DNA from: Klebsiella pneumoniae
GTDB lineage: Bacteria; Pseudomonadota; Gammaproteobacteria; Enterobacterales; Enterobacteriaceae
NCBI RefSeq assembly: GCF_000742135.1
Contig: NZ_KN046818.1
Span: 5,034,295-5,098,294 of the forward strand
Reading direction: 5' to 3'
DNA: 64,000 nucleotides
Positions within the stretch are counted from its first letter, which is position 1. Each line of letters begins with the position of its first letter. A program made the translations under genes and the position numbers. Shown here piece after piece: positions 10,456 to 22,885 of the stretch. The notes beneath the pieces were generated by a model, which saw only the letters and a program-made list of their open reading frames with translations, searched no databases and had not been told where the DNA came from.

Positions 10456-11849
10456 CGTTTATGCCGCTCGCTAATCAGGTTGCGGCCATCCTTCGCTCTT
10501 AACAGCATAAACATCAGCGCCGATATAATGGTTATCACGCCCATGGTTATAAAGGTGTAGTGAAACTGCTGTACCGTGCTTGCATTATCAAAACCTTCAT
10601 AGAAGCGTAGCACCGCAGCGCTGATGGCCACCCCGAGACTAATTGAAAGCTGCTGGGTGACGGCCAGCAGGCTGTTGCCGCTGCTGGCATTATCATCGGT
10701 CAGATCGGCCAGGGTAATGGTATTCATGGCGGTAAACTGCGTGGACATCGCCATCCCCAGCACGAACAGCGGCAGAAGAAGCATCCACAGCGGCATCTCT
10801 GGCGACTGCAGCGAGAACTGGGCGATCATAAGGCCAATAAACACGGTGATCCCCACCAGGGTCTTACGATAGCCAAACCAGCGCAGCACCTGGGTAACGG
10901 TGGATTTCGCAATAATCGAGCCGATAGCGGTGGGGGCGATCATACAGCCGGCGATAATGGCCGGATAGCCGAAACCAACCTGCAGCATCAGCGGCATCAG
11001 AAACGGTACGCAGCCGGTACCTAACCGCGTGGCGAGGTTGCCGGCAATGCCGACCGAGAACGTATGGGTCTTAAATAAAGAGAGCGAGATAAGCGGCGTC
11101 GGATGGCGACGCGCGTGACGCACATAGGCCACGAGCAGTAACAGACTGACGGCAATCACGGCCAGCGCCTGCCATGTCGCCACGATTTTTTCCCCAAACA
11201 GTTCAATACCGCTGGAAAATAACACCAGACTTAAGCCAAATAACAGAAAACCGCCTATATCGAAGCGTCGGCGCGGCGTTGTGAAATTTGGCATGTATTT
11301 ACGGGCGTACAGAATGCCAATTACGCCGATCGGAATGTTTATCAGGAAAATCCAATGCCAGCTGGCCCAGGTCACAAATACCCCGCCGAGTACCGGGCCC
11401 AGAATCGGCCCCACCAATCCCGGCATGGTGACAAAGTTCAGGACCGGCAACAGTTCGCTGCGGGGGTAGGCACGCAGCAGGGCCAGCCTCGCCACCGGCA
11501 TCATCATCGCCCCACCGATCCCCTGAATTACGCGAAAAATGACCAGTTCCGTTAAGGAACTGGAGAGGGCGCAGGCGAGGGAACCGAGGGTGAACAGGCT
11601 AACGGCGATGATAAAGACCCGGCGCGTGCCGAAGCGATCGGCCAGCCAGCCGCTGACCGGGATCAGCATCGCCACCGTCAGCGTATAGCTGATAATGGCC
11701 GACTGCATCGCTAAGGGAGAACGATTAAGACTGTGGGCGATAGCCGGGAGGGCGGTGTTAAGAATGGTGGCATCCAGCGCCTGCATAAAGAAGGCCATCG
11801 CCGCGATCCACGGCAGGCCAGCCATGCTGCGCCCTTTTTTTCCGCTCAT
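10452..11849 (-). CDS. hsrA: HsrA (YieO), MFS drug-efflux-type transporter
   Basis: Inner-membrane transporter of the major facilitator superfamily, DHA2/EmrB-like, with about 14 hydrophobic segments in 465 aa (E. coli HsrA is about 475). The motif LADRFGTRR (loop 2-3, about residues 68-76) and the antiporter motif C region [10 protein letters not shown] (about 151-160) are present. The physiological substrate is unknown; the E. coli name comes from effects on RpoS-controlled genes. It lies 12 bp downstream of yieP in the same direction, so it is probably co-transcribed. The stop codon overlaps the rbsR stop. Confidence 0.93.
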   Translation of the reverse strand: MSGKKGRSMAGLPWIAAMAFFMQALDATILNTALPAIAHSLNRSPLAMQSAIISYTLTVAMLIPVSGWLADRFGTRRVFIIAVSLFTLGSLACALSSSLTELVIFRVIQGIGGAMMMPVARLALLRAYPRSELLPVLNFVTMPGLVGPILGPVLGGVFVTWASWHWIFLINIPIGVIGILYARKYMPNFTTPRRRFDIGGFLLFGLSLVLFSSGIELFGEKIVATWQALAVIAVSLLLLVAYVRHARRHPTPLISLSLFKTHTFSVGIAGNLATRLGTGCVPFLMPLMLQVGFGYPAIIAGCMIAPTAIGSIIAKSTVTQVLRWFGYRKTLVGITVFIGLMIAQFSLQSPEMPLWMLLLPLFVLGMAMSTQFTAMNTITLADLTDDNASSGNSLLAVTQQLSISLGVAISAAVLRFYEGFDNASTVQQFHYTFITMGVITIISALMFMLLRAKDGRNLISERHKR

Positions 11850-11861
11850 GCCAAATCCTTG

Positions 11862-12563
11862 TTATTGATTTACGTGGTGTGGGGCGTTCAACAATGCCTG
11901 GCAGGCGAGCAACGCCCCCGGCGCATCACTGTTAAGAATGGCATCGACAATCGCCTGGTGGAGATCGAGCTTCACCACTTCATTTTGCGTAATCGACGTG
12001 AAGTAGGTGTGGTAGACCGAATGAAACAGCGAGGCGAAAGAGCTGAGGAAAGGATTACCGCTCATTTCATAGATATGCTCATGCCAGGCCATATCGACTT
12101 CTATCCAGCGTTCGCGCTGAAAATGGCGTTTCAGAGCAATCATCTCTTCCATTAATGTATTGAGCTGCGCTTTTTGCCCGGCGGTGCCGTTGGCGGCGGC
12201 GAGAAAGCAGGCCTGTGGCTCCAGGCTGCTGCGCATGACGAGAAAGTGGCTCACCACCTCTTCGAAGTTATCTTCTGTTAGCCACCAGGAGAGCAGTTCC
12301 TTATCAAGGAAATTCCAGCTGCTGCGCGGCATCACCCGGGTGCCAATGCGAGGGCGGGGCAGCAGCATGCCTTTTGCAGTAAGCGTCTTCACCGCTTCGC
12401 GGACGGCGGTACGGCTTACGCCGAACTGCTCCCCCAACTCCATTTCGCCGGGAAGAATGCTTTCCGGCTGATATTCGCCAGTCAGTATTTTTTGGGCGAG
12501 CTTTTCGGCCAGTACCCAGGAGATGTTCTTTTGTGCCGCCAGTTGCTGTGCGCTTAAAGACAT
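11862..12563 (-). CDS. yieP: YieP, GntR/FadR-family transcriptional regulator
   Basis: A 233-aa regulator with an N-terminal winged helix (FGVSRTAVREAVKTLTAKGM at about residues 49-68) and a C-terminal FCD domain typical of the FadR subfamily, including His-rich metal-site positions (MAWHEHIYEMSGNPF; HQAIVDAI). It resembles E. coli YieP (230 aa) throughout. It heads the yieP-hsrA pair and is divergent from the rRNA operon. Its effector is not evident; regulation of the neighbouring transporter is a reasonable inference only. Confidence 0.93.
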   Translation of the reverse strand: MSLSAQQLAAQKNISWVLAEKLAQKILTGEYQPESILPGEMELGEQFGVSRTAVREAVKTLTAKGMLLPRPRIGTRVMPRSSWNFLDKELLSWWLTEDNFEEVVSHFLVMRSSLEPQACFLAAANGTAGQKAQLNTLMEEMIALKRHFQRERWIEVDMAWHEHIYEMSGNPFLSSFASLFHSVYHTYFTSITQNEVVKLDLHQAIVDAILNSDAPGALLACQALLNAPHHVNQ

Positions 12564-12673
12564 AAATGCCGTTCCTTTCTTTCCTCTACTCTAACAGTAT
12601 GCCACCAGGCGCCCCGTTTCGTCGGTTAAAACGGCAAAACGGCGGTTTTTTGCGACATTCCTCGCCGCATTGT

Positions 12674-12741
12674 TGAAAAAAGAGACGGTTGAAAACTTTT
12701 TTTGCATTTCCCCTTGTCACCTCAGAATTACTCCCTATAAT
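12674..12741 (+). promoter_or_regulatory. rrn P1 promoter with UP element
   Basis: TTGTCA (12714-12719) and TATAAT (12736-12741) are separated by 16 bp, as in rrn P1 promoters. They are followed by a GC-rich discriminator (GCGCC) that would confer ppGpp/DksA sensitivity. The A/T tract just upstream (about 12674-12710) fits an UP element and Fis region. Confidence 0.9.
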
Positions 12742-12832
12742 GCGCCTCCACTGACACGGAACAACGGCAAACAAGCCGCCGGGTCAGCGGGGTTCCGGTG
12801 AGGACCTCGCAGAGAAAAGCAAAAATAAATGC

Positions 12833-12860
12833 TTGACTCTGCAGCGGGAAAGCGTAATAT
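12833..12860 (+). promoter_or_regulatory. rrn P2 promoter
   Basis: TTGACT (12833-12838) and TAATAT (12855-12860) with a 16-bp spacer lie 119 bp downstream of P1, the standard rrn tandem-promoter arrangement. Confidence 0.88.
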
Positions 12861-12895
12861 GCACACCCCGCGCCGCAGCGAAAACGAAGCGGCAC

Positions 12896-12907
12896 TGCTC
12901 TTTAACA
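12896..12907 (+). promoter_or_regulatory. rrn leader boxA antitermination site
   Basis: TGCTCTTTAACA is the boxA element bound by NusB/NusE for ribosomal antitermination. A second copy (TGCTCTTTAAAA) lies at 14814-14825 in the 16S-23S spacer. Confidence 0.88.
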
Positions 12908-13039
12908 ATTTATCAGACAATCTGTGTGGGCACTCAAAGTGACATGGATTCTTAACGTCCTCGGACGAAAAATGAATACCAAGTCTCAAGAGTGAACACG
13001 TAATTCATTACGAAGTTTAATTCTTTGAGCATCAAACTT

Positions 13040-14579
<1,540 letters not shown>

Positions 14580-14664
14580 CCTTAAAGAACCTGACTTTGT
14601 AGTGCTCACACAGATTGTCTGATGAACGTAAAGAAGCAAGGCGTCTTGCGATTGAGACTTCAGT

Positions 14665-14740
14665 GTCCCCTTCGTCTAGAGGCCCAGGACACCGCCCTTT
14701 CACGGCGGTAACAGGGGTTCGAATCCCCTAGGGGACGCCA
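14665..14740 (+). tRNA. gltT: tRNA-Glu (UUC)
   Basis: A 76-nt tRNA in the 16S-23S spacer that begins GTCCCCTTCG and ends with encoded CCA. The anticodon stem CCGCC/GGCGG encloses anticodon TTC at 14699-14701, and the T loop is GGTTCGAATCC. It is the only spacer tRNA, so this operon has a tRNA-Glu spacer like E. coli rrnB, rrnC, rrnE and rrnG. The gene name among the several identical glt copies is not certain. Confidence 0.97.
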
Positions 14741-14922
14741 CTTGCTGGTTCGTGAGTGAAAGACGCGTGCCGATGTATCTCAAAACTCATCTTCGGGTGA
14801 TGTTTGAGATATTTGCTCTTTAAAAATCTGGATCAAGCTGAAAATTGAAACGACACACAGTTAATGTGTGTTCGAGTCTCTCAAATTTTCGCAATCAGAA
14901 GTGAAACATCTTCGGGTTGTGA

Positions 14923-17823
<2,901 letters not shown>

Positions 17824-17918
17824 ACAACGCCGAAGATGTTTTGGCGGATTTGAGAGAATTTTCAGCTCTGATACAGATTAATCGATACGTCGGTGAGATG
17901 TATTGATAAAACAGAATT

Positions 17919-18038
17919 TGCCTGGCGGCACTAGCGCGGTGGTCCCACCTGACCCCATGCCGAACTCAGAAGTGAAACGCCGTAGCGCCGATGGTAGTGT
18001 GGGGTCTCCCCATGTGAGAGTAGGGAACTGCCAGGCAT
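17919..18038 (+). rRNA. rrf: 5S ribosomal RNA
   Basis: A 120-nt 5S rRNA that begins TGCCTGGCGGCACTAGCGCG and ends CTGCCAGGCAT, with complementary ends. It follows the 23S gene by 95 bp. No further tRNA gene follows it, unlike E. coli rrnC, which ends with tRNA-Asp and tRNA-Trp. Confidence 0.97.
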
Positions 18039-18049
18039 CAAATAAAGCA

Positions 18050-18084
18050 GAAAGCCCGGTCGAAAGACCGGGCTTTTTGTTTTA
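18050..18084 (+). terminator. rRNA operon terminator T1
   Basis: The stem AAAGCCCGGTC/GACCGGGCTTT, loop GAAA, is followed by a T tract. It resembles E. coli rrnB T1, and the sequence after it is also rrnB-like up to T2. Confidence 0.92.
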
Positions 18085-18195
18085 TCTGTTGTTTGTCGGT
18101 GAGCGCTCTCCAGAGTAGGACAAATCCGCCGGGAGCGGATTTGAACGTTGCGCAGCAACGGCCCGGAGGGTGGCGGGCAGGACGCTCGCCATAAA

Positions 18196-18250
18196 CTGCC
18201 AGGCATCAAACAAGTGAAGAGCCCATCCTGCCGGATGGGCTTTTTGCGTT
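18196..18250 (+). terminator. rRNA operon terminator T2
   Basis: GCCCATCC/GGATGGGC is followed by TTTTTGCG. It is preceded by a second copy of the 5S 3' end (ACTGCCAGGCATCAAA at 18196-18211), the same duplication seen between rrnB T1 and T2 in E. coli. Confidence 0.88.
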
Positions 18251-18281
18251 TCTGTCGTCCGGCCAGCGTGCCGGCATGTCT

Positions 18282-18311
18282 CCCCGGTGGCGCTGCGCTT
18301 GCCGGGGCTAC
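18282..18311. repeat. REP-like palindrome
   Basis: CCCCGGTGG...TTGCCGGGGCTAC is an imperfect palindrome with an internal GCGCTGCGC, of the enterobacterial REP type. It sits between the rRNA terminators and the 3' end of mobB. The remaining sequence from 18312 to 18402 holds no recognisable gene. Confidence 0.55.
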
Positions 18312-18402
18312 GGATCCGACACGGGGCTACGTCCCTGTGGCCGGACAAGGTGCGCAGCACCGCCTCCGGGAAAATCCCTCCTATATCACCGTCGATAAAT
18401 GA

Positions 18403-18909
18403 CTATTGCCTCTCTAACCAACTCACAATAAATGTCGCGATCTGTGGTACATCATTTAAATCCAGCAGCGGAAGTGAGGTCGCGATCGATACATCGCTGG
18501 CCACGGCGATGGTATGCTCATCAATTACCAGCTCTTCTACACGATGGCCGCTGTTTTGCCGAAAAAGCAGGATCTTCGGCACGGGTTCATGTTTGAACCC
18601 CTCCACTAAAACCAGGTCCAGTTTGCTGGCATCCATTCGACTGACCAGCCACGTGAGATCTAATTCCGGCTTCTCTGGCGTCTCGGTCATCAATGCCCAC
18701 CGCTGTTCGCTGGCGACAATAGTTTGCGCAGCGCCCGCCTTACGCAGTTCATAGCTATCTTTGCCCGGCTTATCCACGTCCATATCATGATGGGTGTGCT
18801 TTATCAGTCCCGGGCGTAATCCTAGAGCGCAAAGCTCAGGGATAAGACGCTTTAATAATGTTGTTTTTCCGGTACCGCTCCATGCGGCGATCGCCAGTAA
18901 TGGGATCAT
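18403..18909 (-). CDS. mobB: MobB, molybdopterin-guanine dinucleotide biosynthesis adaptor
   Basis: GTP-binding protein that assists MobA in making the guanine dinucleotide form of the molybdenum cofactor. It is 168 aa with Walker [13 protein letters not shown] near residue 8 and a typical MobB segment [23 protein letters not shown]. The ATG at 18909 overlaps the mobA stop by 4 bp, so the two are translationally coupled. This cofactor is used by the formate dehydrogenase-O encoded at 43251-46301 in the same window. Confidence 0.95.
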   Translation of the reverse strand: MIPLLAIAAWSGTGKTTLLKRLIPELCALGLRPGLIKHTHHDMDVDKPGKDSYELRKAGAAQTIVASEQRWALMTETPEKPELDLTWLVSRMDASKLDLVLVEGFKHEPVPKILLFRQNSGHRVEELVIDEHTIAVASDVSIATSLPLLDLNDVPQIATFIVSWLERQ

Positions 18910-19487
18910 GATGGCTCCTGCATCTGCTGCAAATCTTCGAGCGTATTTACATTAATGAAAGCAGTTTTCACATCGCTGAAATTCACCGGGCGCCCACCCA
19001 TTTGTCGCATAAAAACCATCACCCTGCGCTCTCCATGTGCCAGATAAGCCTCCAGTTCCGGAATGATTTGACGATGAACTAATGCAACGGCAGGATGATC
19101 CCGTTCGCCGTCATGGGCCCAAACGACCGGTGCGTCCCCTCTCTGCTGGATAAAGCGCTCCACCAAAAAGGACGGAATGAACGGCGTGTCGCAGGGGCAA
19201 AAAACAAACCATGGGCTCGCGACCTGCTGCATCACAGCAAGCATTCCGGCCAGCGGCCCCTGATAACCCTCCTGTATGTCTCGAAAGACCGGATATCCGC
19301 TGGCACGCCACTGTTCAAGATGACGATTGGCGCTAATGACTAACTCATCTACCTGCGGGGCTAATGCTTCCGCGACGTGTCGCCAGAGAGGGCGACCATT
19401 TAGCGCCTGTAATCCTTTATCAATGCCGCCCATCCGCGTGGCCCTGCCGCCCGCCAGCACGACGCCGGTTATCGCCTCGCTTTGCAT
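18906..19487 (-). CDS. mobA: MobA, molybdenum cofactor guanylyltransferase
   Basis: Transfers GMP from GTP to Mo-molybdopterin to form MGD. It is 193 aa. The nucleotidyltransferase N-terminus [19 protein letters not shown] (about residues 9-27) contains the GTP-binding LAGG.xRMG.DK motif, and CPCDTPFI (about 97-104) supplies the metal-binding Asp. It is the first gene of mobAB, transcribed towards the rRNA terminators. An RBS-like AGGCGATATTC region precedes the ATG at 19487. Confidence 0.96.
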   Translation of the reverse strand: MQSEAITGVVLAGGRATRMGGIDKGLQALNGRPLWRHVAEALAPQVDELVISANRHLEQWRASGYPVFRDIQEGYQGPLAGMLAVMQQVASPWFVFCPCDTPFIPSFLVERFIQQRGDAPVVWAHDGERDHPAVALVHRQIIPELEAYLAHGERRVMVFMRQMGGRPVNFSDVKTAFINVNTLEDLQQMQEPS

Positions 19488-19558
19488 ATGAATATCGCCT
19501 CTTTCATTGTGGGATTGACCCTGTTAACTTGTCCCTATCAAGAGTAAGGAGCATGACC

Positions 19559-19828
19559 ATGAAATGTAAACGTCTGAATGAAGTAATTGAACTCCTCCAG
19601 CCAGCCTGGCAAAAAGAGCCTGAACTGAACCTGATGCAATTTTTGCAGAAGCTGGCGAAAGAGGCCGGCTATGATGGCGAACTGAGCGATCTTTCCGACG
19701 ATATTCTGATCTATCACCTGAAGATGCGCGACTCTTCCAAAGATGCTGTCATCCCGGGTATTCAGAAGGATTATGAAGAGGACTTTAAAACCGCGCTGCT
19801 GCGCGCCCGCGGGGTAATAAAAGAGTAA
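19559..19828 (+). CDS. yihD: YihD, conserved DUF1040 protein
   Basis: Small cytoplasmic protein of 89 aa conserved in enterobacteria, function unresolved. The sequence [20 protein letters not shown] through [10 protein letters not shown] matches E. coli YihD nearly position for position. The start is ATG 19559, because the AAGGAG at 19546-19551 is well placed for it and too close to the ATG at 19553; the longer frame from 19364 overlaps mobA and is spurious. In E. coli the yihD-srkA-dsbA region is partly Cpx-controlled. Confidence 0.93.
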   Translation: MKCKRLNEVIELLQPAWQKEPELNLMQFLQKLAKEAGYDGELSDLSDDILIYHLKMRDSSKDAVIPGIQKDYEEDFKTALLRARGVIKE

Positions 19829-19903
19829 AAGGTTGTAAGCGCTACCGCGTAAAGTGCAATGAGATGATATCCTGAACTATTCGTACGATTATCGGATGTC
19901 AGG

Positions 19904-20890
19904 ATGCACGATAAGGCTTTTACTTTTCAGACGCTTCGCCCGGATACCATTATCGATGGGTTATTCGATCTGGGTATGCGGGTGGACTCCGGTCTCACCC
20001 CGCTAAACAGCTATGAGAACCGCGTTTATCAGTTCCAGGACGAAGAGCGCCATCGCTATGTGGTAAAGTTCTATCGTCCTGAGCGCTGGTCCGCAGAACA
20101 GATCCTTGAAGAACACCAGTTTGCGCTTCAGCTTGTAGAAGATGAAGTGCCCGTTGCTGCGCCGCTCTTATTTAATGACAGCACGCTTCATCAGCATCAG
20201 GGATTCTACTTTGCCGTTTTCCCAAGCCTTGGCGGTCGTCAGTTCGAAGCGGATAACCTTGATCAGATGGAATGGGTTGGCCGCTATCTGGGGCGCCTGC
20301 ACCAGACGGGCTGCAAACAGCGCTTTACTGCCCGCCCGGAAATTGGCGTGCAGGAGTACCTGCTGGAACCGCGTCAGGTGTTTGAGCAGGCGACGCTGAT
20401 CCCCTCTGGCCTGAAGGCCGATTTCCTGAAGGCGACCGATAAACTCATTGCTGCCGTCATGGAGCAATGGCACGGCCGCGGGAACACGTTGCGCCTGCAC
20501 GGTGACTGCCATGCCGGTAATATCCTCTGGCGCGACGGACCACTGTTTGTCGACTTAGACGATGCGCGCACCGGCCCGGCGATTCAGGATCTGTGGATGC
20601 TGCTCAACGGCGATAAGGCTGAACAGCGTATGCAGCTGGAGACTATTGTCGAGGCCTATGAGGAATTCAGCCCCTTTAACAGCGATGAAATCGCGCTGAT
20701 TGAACCTTTACGCGCTATGCGACTGGTTTATTATCTGGCGTGGTTGCTCAGACGCTGGGACGATCCCGCTTTCCCGGTCAATTTCCCCTGGTTAACCGGG
20801 GAGGATTACTGGCGGGGGCAGACGTCGACTTTTCTTGAGCAGGTGAAGGTTCTACAGGAACCCCCGCTTCAGTTAACGCCAATGTATTAA
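19904..20890 (+). CDS. srkA: SrkA (RdoA/YihE), stress-response kinase
   Basis: Cytoplasmic Ser/Thr kinase with a choline-kinase-like fold that counters programmed cell death signals after envelope stress in E. coli. It is 328 aa, identical in length to E. coli. The phosphotransfer motifs RLHGDCHAGNILW (about 198-210) and FVDLDDARTGPAIQDLW (about 216-232) are present. It lies 27 bp upstream of dsbA in the same direction; in E. coli the two are co-transcribed and Cpx-activated. Confidence 0.96.
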   Translation: MHDKAFTFQTLRPDTIIDGLFDLGMRVDSGLTPLNSYENRVYQFQDEERHRYVVKFYRPERWSAEQILEEHQFALQLVEDEVPVAAPLLFNDSTLHQHQGFYFAVFPSLGGRQFEADNLDQMEWVGRYLGRLHQTGCKQRFTARPEIGVQEYLLEPRQVFEQATLIPSGLKADFLKATDKLIAAVMEQWHGRGNTLRLHGDCHAGNILWRDGPLFVDLDDARTGPAIQDLWMLLNGDKAEQRMQLETIVEAYEEFSPFNSDEIALIEPLRAMRLVYYLAWLLRRWDDPAFPVNFPWLTGEDYWRGQTSTFLEQVKVLQEPPLQLTPMY

Positions 20891-20917
20891 TGTGATATAT
20901 CCAGGAGAGAGTAAATC

Positions 20918-21541
20918 ATGAAAAAAGTTTGGCTGGCGCTGGCTGGTATGATTCTGGCTTTTAGTGCATCCGCTGCCCAGATCACCGACGGCAAGCAGTA
21001 CATCACCCTTGATAAGCCGATTGCTGGCGAGCCGCAGGTGCTCGAGTTCTTTTCGTTCTACTGCCCGCACTGCTACCAGTTTGAAGAAGTGCTGCATGTC
21101 TCTGACAATGTGCGCCAGAAACTGCCGGAAGGCACTAAAATGACCAAATACCACGTTGAGTTCCTGGGTCCGCTGGGCAAGGATCTGACGCAGGCATGGG
21201 CGGTGGCCATCGCGCTGGGCGTTGAAGACAAAATTACTGCGCCGATGTTCGAAGCCGTGCAGAAAAACCAGACTGTGCAGAGTGTGGCTGACATTCGTAA
21301 AGTGTTTGTCGACGCTGGCGTGAAAGGGGAAGACTACGATGCCGCATGGAATAGCTTCGTGGTGAAATCTCTAGTCGCTCAGCAAGAGAAAGCGGCAGCC
21401 GATCTGCAGCTGCAGGGCGTACCGGCTATGTATGTTAATGGTAAATACCAGCTGAATCCGCAGGGGATGGACACCAGCAATATGGATGTCTTCGTCGCTC
21501 AGTATGCGGATACCGTGAAGCAACTGGTAGAGAAGAAATAA
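20918..21541 (+). CDS. dsbA: DsbA, periplasmic thiol:disulfide oxidase
   Basis: Introduces disulfides into exported proteins and is reoxidised by DsbB. It is 207 aa with a Sec signal peptide ([19 protein letters not shown]) and a mature start AQITDGK. The active site CPHC is at residues 49-52 in a thioredoxin fold with a helical insertion. The cis-Pro is in the segment [17 protein letters not shown], where VP precedes AM. A strong ribosome-binding site AGGAGAG precedes the ATG. Confidence 0.98.
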   Translation: MKKVWLALAGMILAFSASAAQITDGKQYITLDKPIAGEPQVLEFFSFYCPHCYQFEEVLHVSDNVRQKLPEGTKMTKYHVEFLGPLGKDLTQAWAVAIALGVEDKITAPMFEAVQKNQTVQSVADIRKVFVDAGVKGEDYDAAWNSFVVKSLVAQQEKAAADLQLQGVPAMYVNGKYQLNPQGMDTSNMDVFVAQYADTVKQLVEKK

Positions 21542-21573
21542 AAAAAACGCCGGTCACTGACCGGCGTTACTTT
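21541..21573. terminator. Bidirectional terminator between dsbA and yihG
   Basis: ACGCCGGTCA/TGACCGGCGT forms a near-perfect hairpin. It has seven A residues on its left, which make a T tract for yihG on the minus strand, and TTACTTTAT on its right for dsbA. Confidence 0.85.
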
Positions 21574-21589
21574 ATCTGTTTTGCAATAG

Positions 21590-22489
21590 CTACCGTTCTT
21601 TGTCCCTCATGATGTCAGTCAACTGACGGTCTTTCTCTTCCCATAGGCCATTCAGCCAGCGCTGGAAGCTGCGCTTAAAGTTCTTATCGTTAACGTAATC
21701 GCCGTGCAGCTCTTCGCCAATAGGGACCAGATTGATACGGACCACGATGCGCGTCAGGCGGCCGCTTAACATATCGTAAAATGGTCTTGTATGATTATCC
21801 GGGTAGCACAGCGTGACGTTCAGCAGTTTATCGAACTGCGAACCGAGTACGTTGAGCGCCATGGCGATACCAGCGGCTTTCGGCGGTAACAGGTTGTGGT
21901 AAGGAGAGCGCGTTTCGCGCTTTTTTTCTTCGGTAAAACGCGAGCCTTCCACAAAATTGACGATAGTCGTCGGATGCGCGCGAAATTTTTCACACGAACG
22001 GCGGGTGGTTTCGACATCTTTACCGCGGCGCTCCGGGTGACGAATAAGATAGCTGCGCGAGTAGCGGCGCATAAAAGGCATATCCAGCGCCCAGCAGGCG
22101 AGGCCAATGAAGGGTACCCACGCCAGCTGTTGTTTAAGGAAGTACTTATTCATCGGAATATGCTTGCGGAACAGCACGCACAGCACCACGATGTCTGCCC
22201 AGCTGTGGTGGTTGCTGATCAGCAGATACCAGTTCTTTTTGTTCAGGCCTTCCAGACCCTGGACGTCCCATTTTAGCCAGGGATTGAGATGCAACAGCAG
22301 CGCCAGCCCTTCGCACCAGCAGTACATCATAAAATTGCAAAAAACGGATATAGAGCGCCATACCGCTGGAATGGGGACCAGCAGTTTAATCAGCCCGGCG
22401 ACGATGATCGGTACAGAGCAGATAATGGTGACTAAGATGGTTAAGGCGATACTCAGCGGAAGTGTTATCGCAGCGAGTAATCTCGACAT
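21590..22489 (-). CDS. yihG: YihG, 1-acyl-sn-glycerol-3-phosphate acyltransferase family
   Basis: Inner-membrane acyltransferase of the PlsC family; E. coli YihG affects phospholipid acyl composition. It is 299 aa here against 310 in E. coli, the difference being a shorter N-terminus (starts [14 protein letters not shown]). Two hydrophobic segments occupy the first 55 residues. The catalytic HX4D motif is [10 protein letters not shown] (about 91-100) and the substrate motif NFVEGSR lies near residue 177. It is convergent with dsbA and divergent from polA. Confidence 0.93.
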   Translation of the reverse strand: MSRLLAAITLPLSIALTILVTIICSVPIIVAGLIKLLVPIPAVWRSISVFCNFMMYCWCEGLALLLHLNPWLKWDVQGLEGLNKKNWYLLISNHHSWADIVVLCVLFRKHIPMNKYFLKQQLAWVPFIGLACWALDMPFMRRYSRSYLIRHPERRGKDVETTRRSCEKFRAHPTTIVNFVEGSRFTEEKKRETRSPYHNLLPPKAAGIAMALNVLGSQFDKLLNVTLCYPDNHTRPFYDMLSGRLTRIVVRINLVPIGEELHGDYVNDKNFKRSFQRWLNGLWEEKDRQLTDIMRDKER

Positions 22490-22885
22490 AGTTAGTTTAT
22501 TCAGAAAGTTAGGCTGACAAAGAGCGCCTTTAAGCTGCGCAAGAGGCTGATTTTACCAGAAAACGCGGCAAATGACGGGTCTTACCAGAACAGAAAAAAA
22601 CAAGGATCTTCTATCCACATGGAAGATTAGGTCATCAAATTAATGCCAGGATCGTTGATCTGTTTTTAAGTGGTTGATAAATAGTAAATAATACTATTTA
22701 TTCATTTATTTTCAGGGGCGGATAAGCTGACGTTGTAAAACTATGCACAAAGTTATCCACAAGCTAAGTTGTCGCGCGATCGCGACGATCGTTGAATCTT
22801 TTCCGCGAATTGCGGGAAAAATTCAGGATTTCATGCCCGTCTGTGGCATCCTTTATCCATAATCTGATAAACAGGCACGGAAATT
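22490..22885. other. yihG-polA intergenic region with polA control sequences
   Basis: 396 bp, AT-rich, no credible reading frame. It holds two DnaA-box-like sequences (entered separately) and an A/T-rich run at 22676-22710. The AGGCACGGAAATT just before the polA ATG is a weak ribosome-binding region. I could not fix the polA -35/-10 pair with confidence. Confidence 0.6.
22753..22761 (+). promoter_or_regulatory. DnaA box upstream of polA
   Basis: TTATCCACA matches the DnaA-box consensus exactly and lies 124 bp before the polA start. A one-mismatch box, CTATCCACA, lies at 22611-22619. DnaA-dependent stimulation of polA is known in E. coli, so this is probably a conserved control. Confidence 0.7.
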
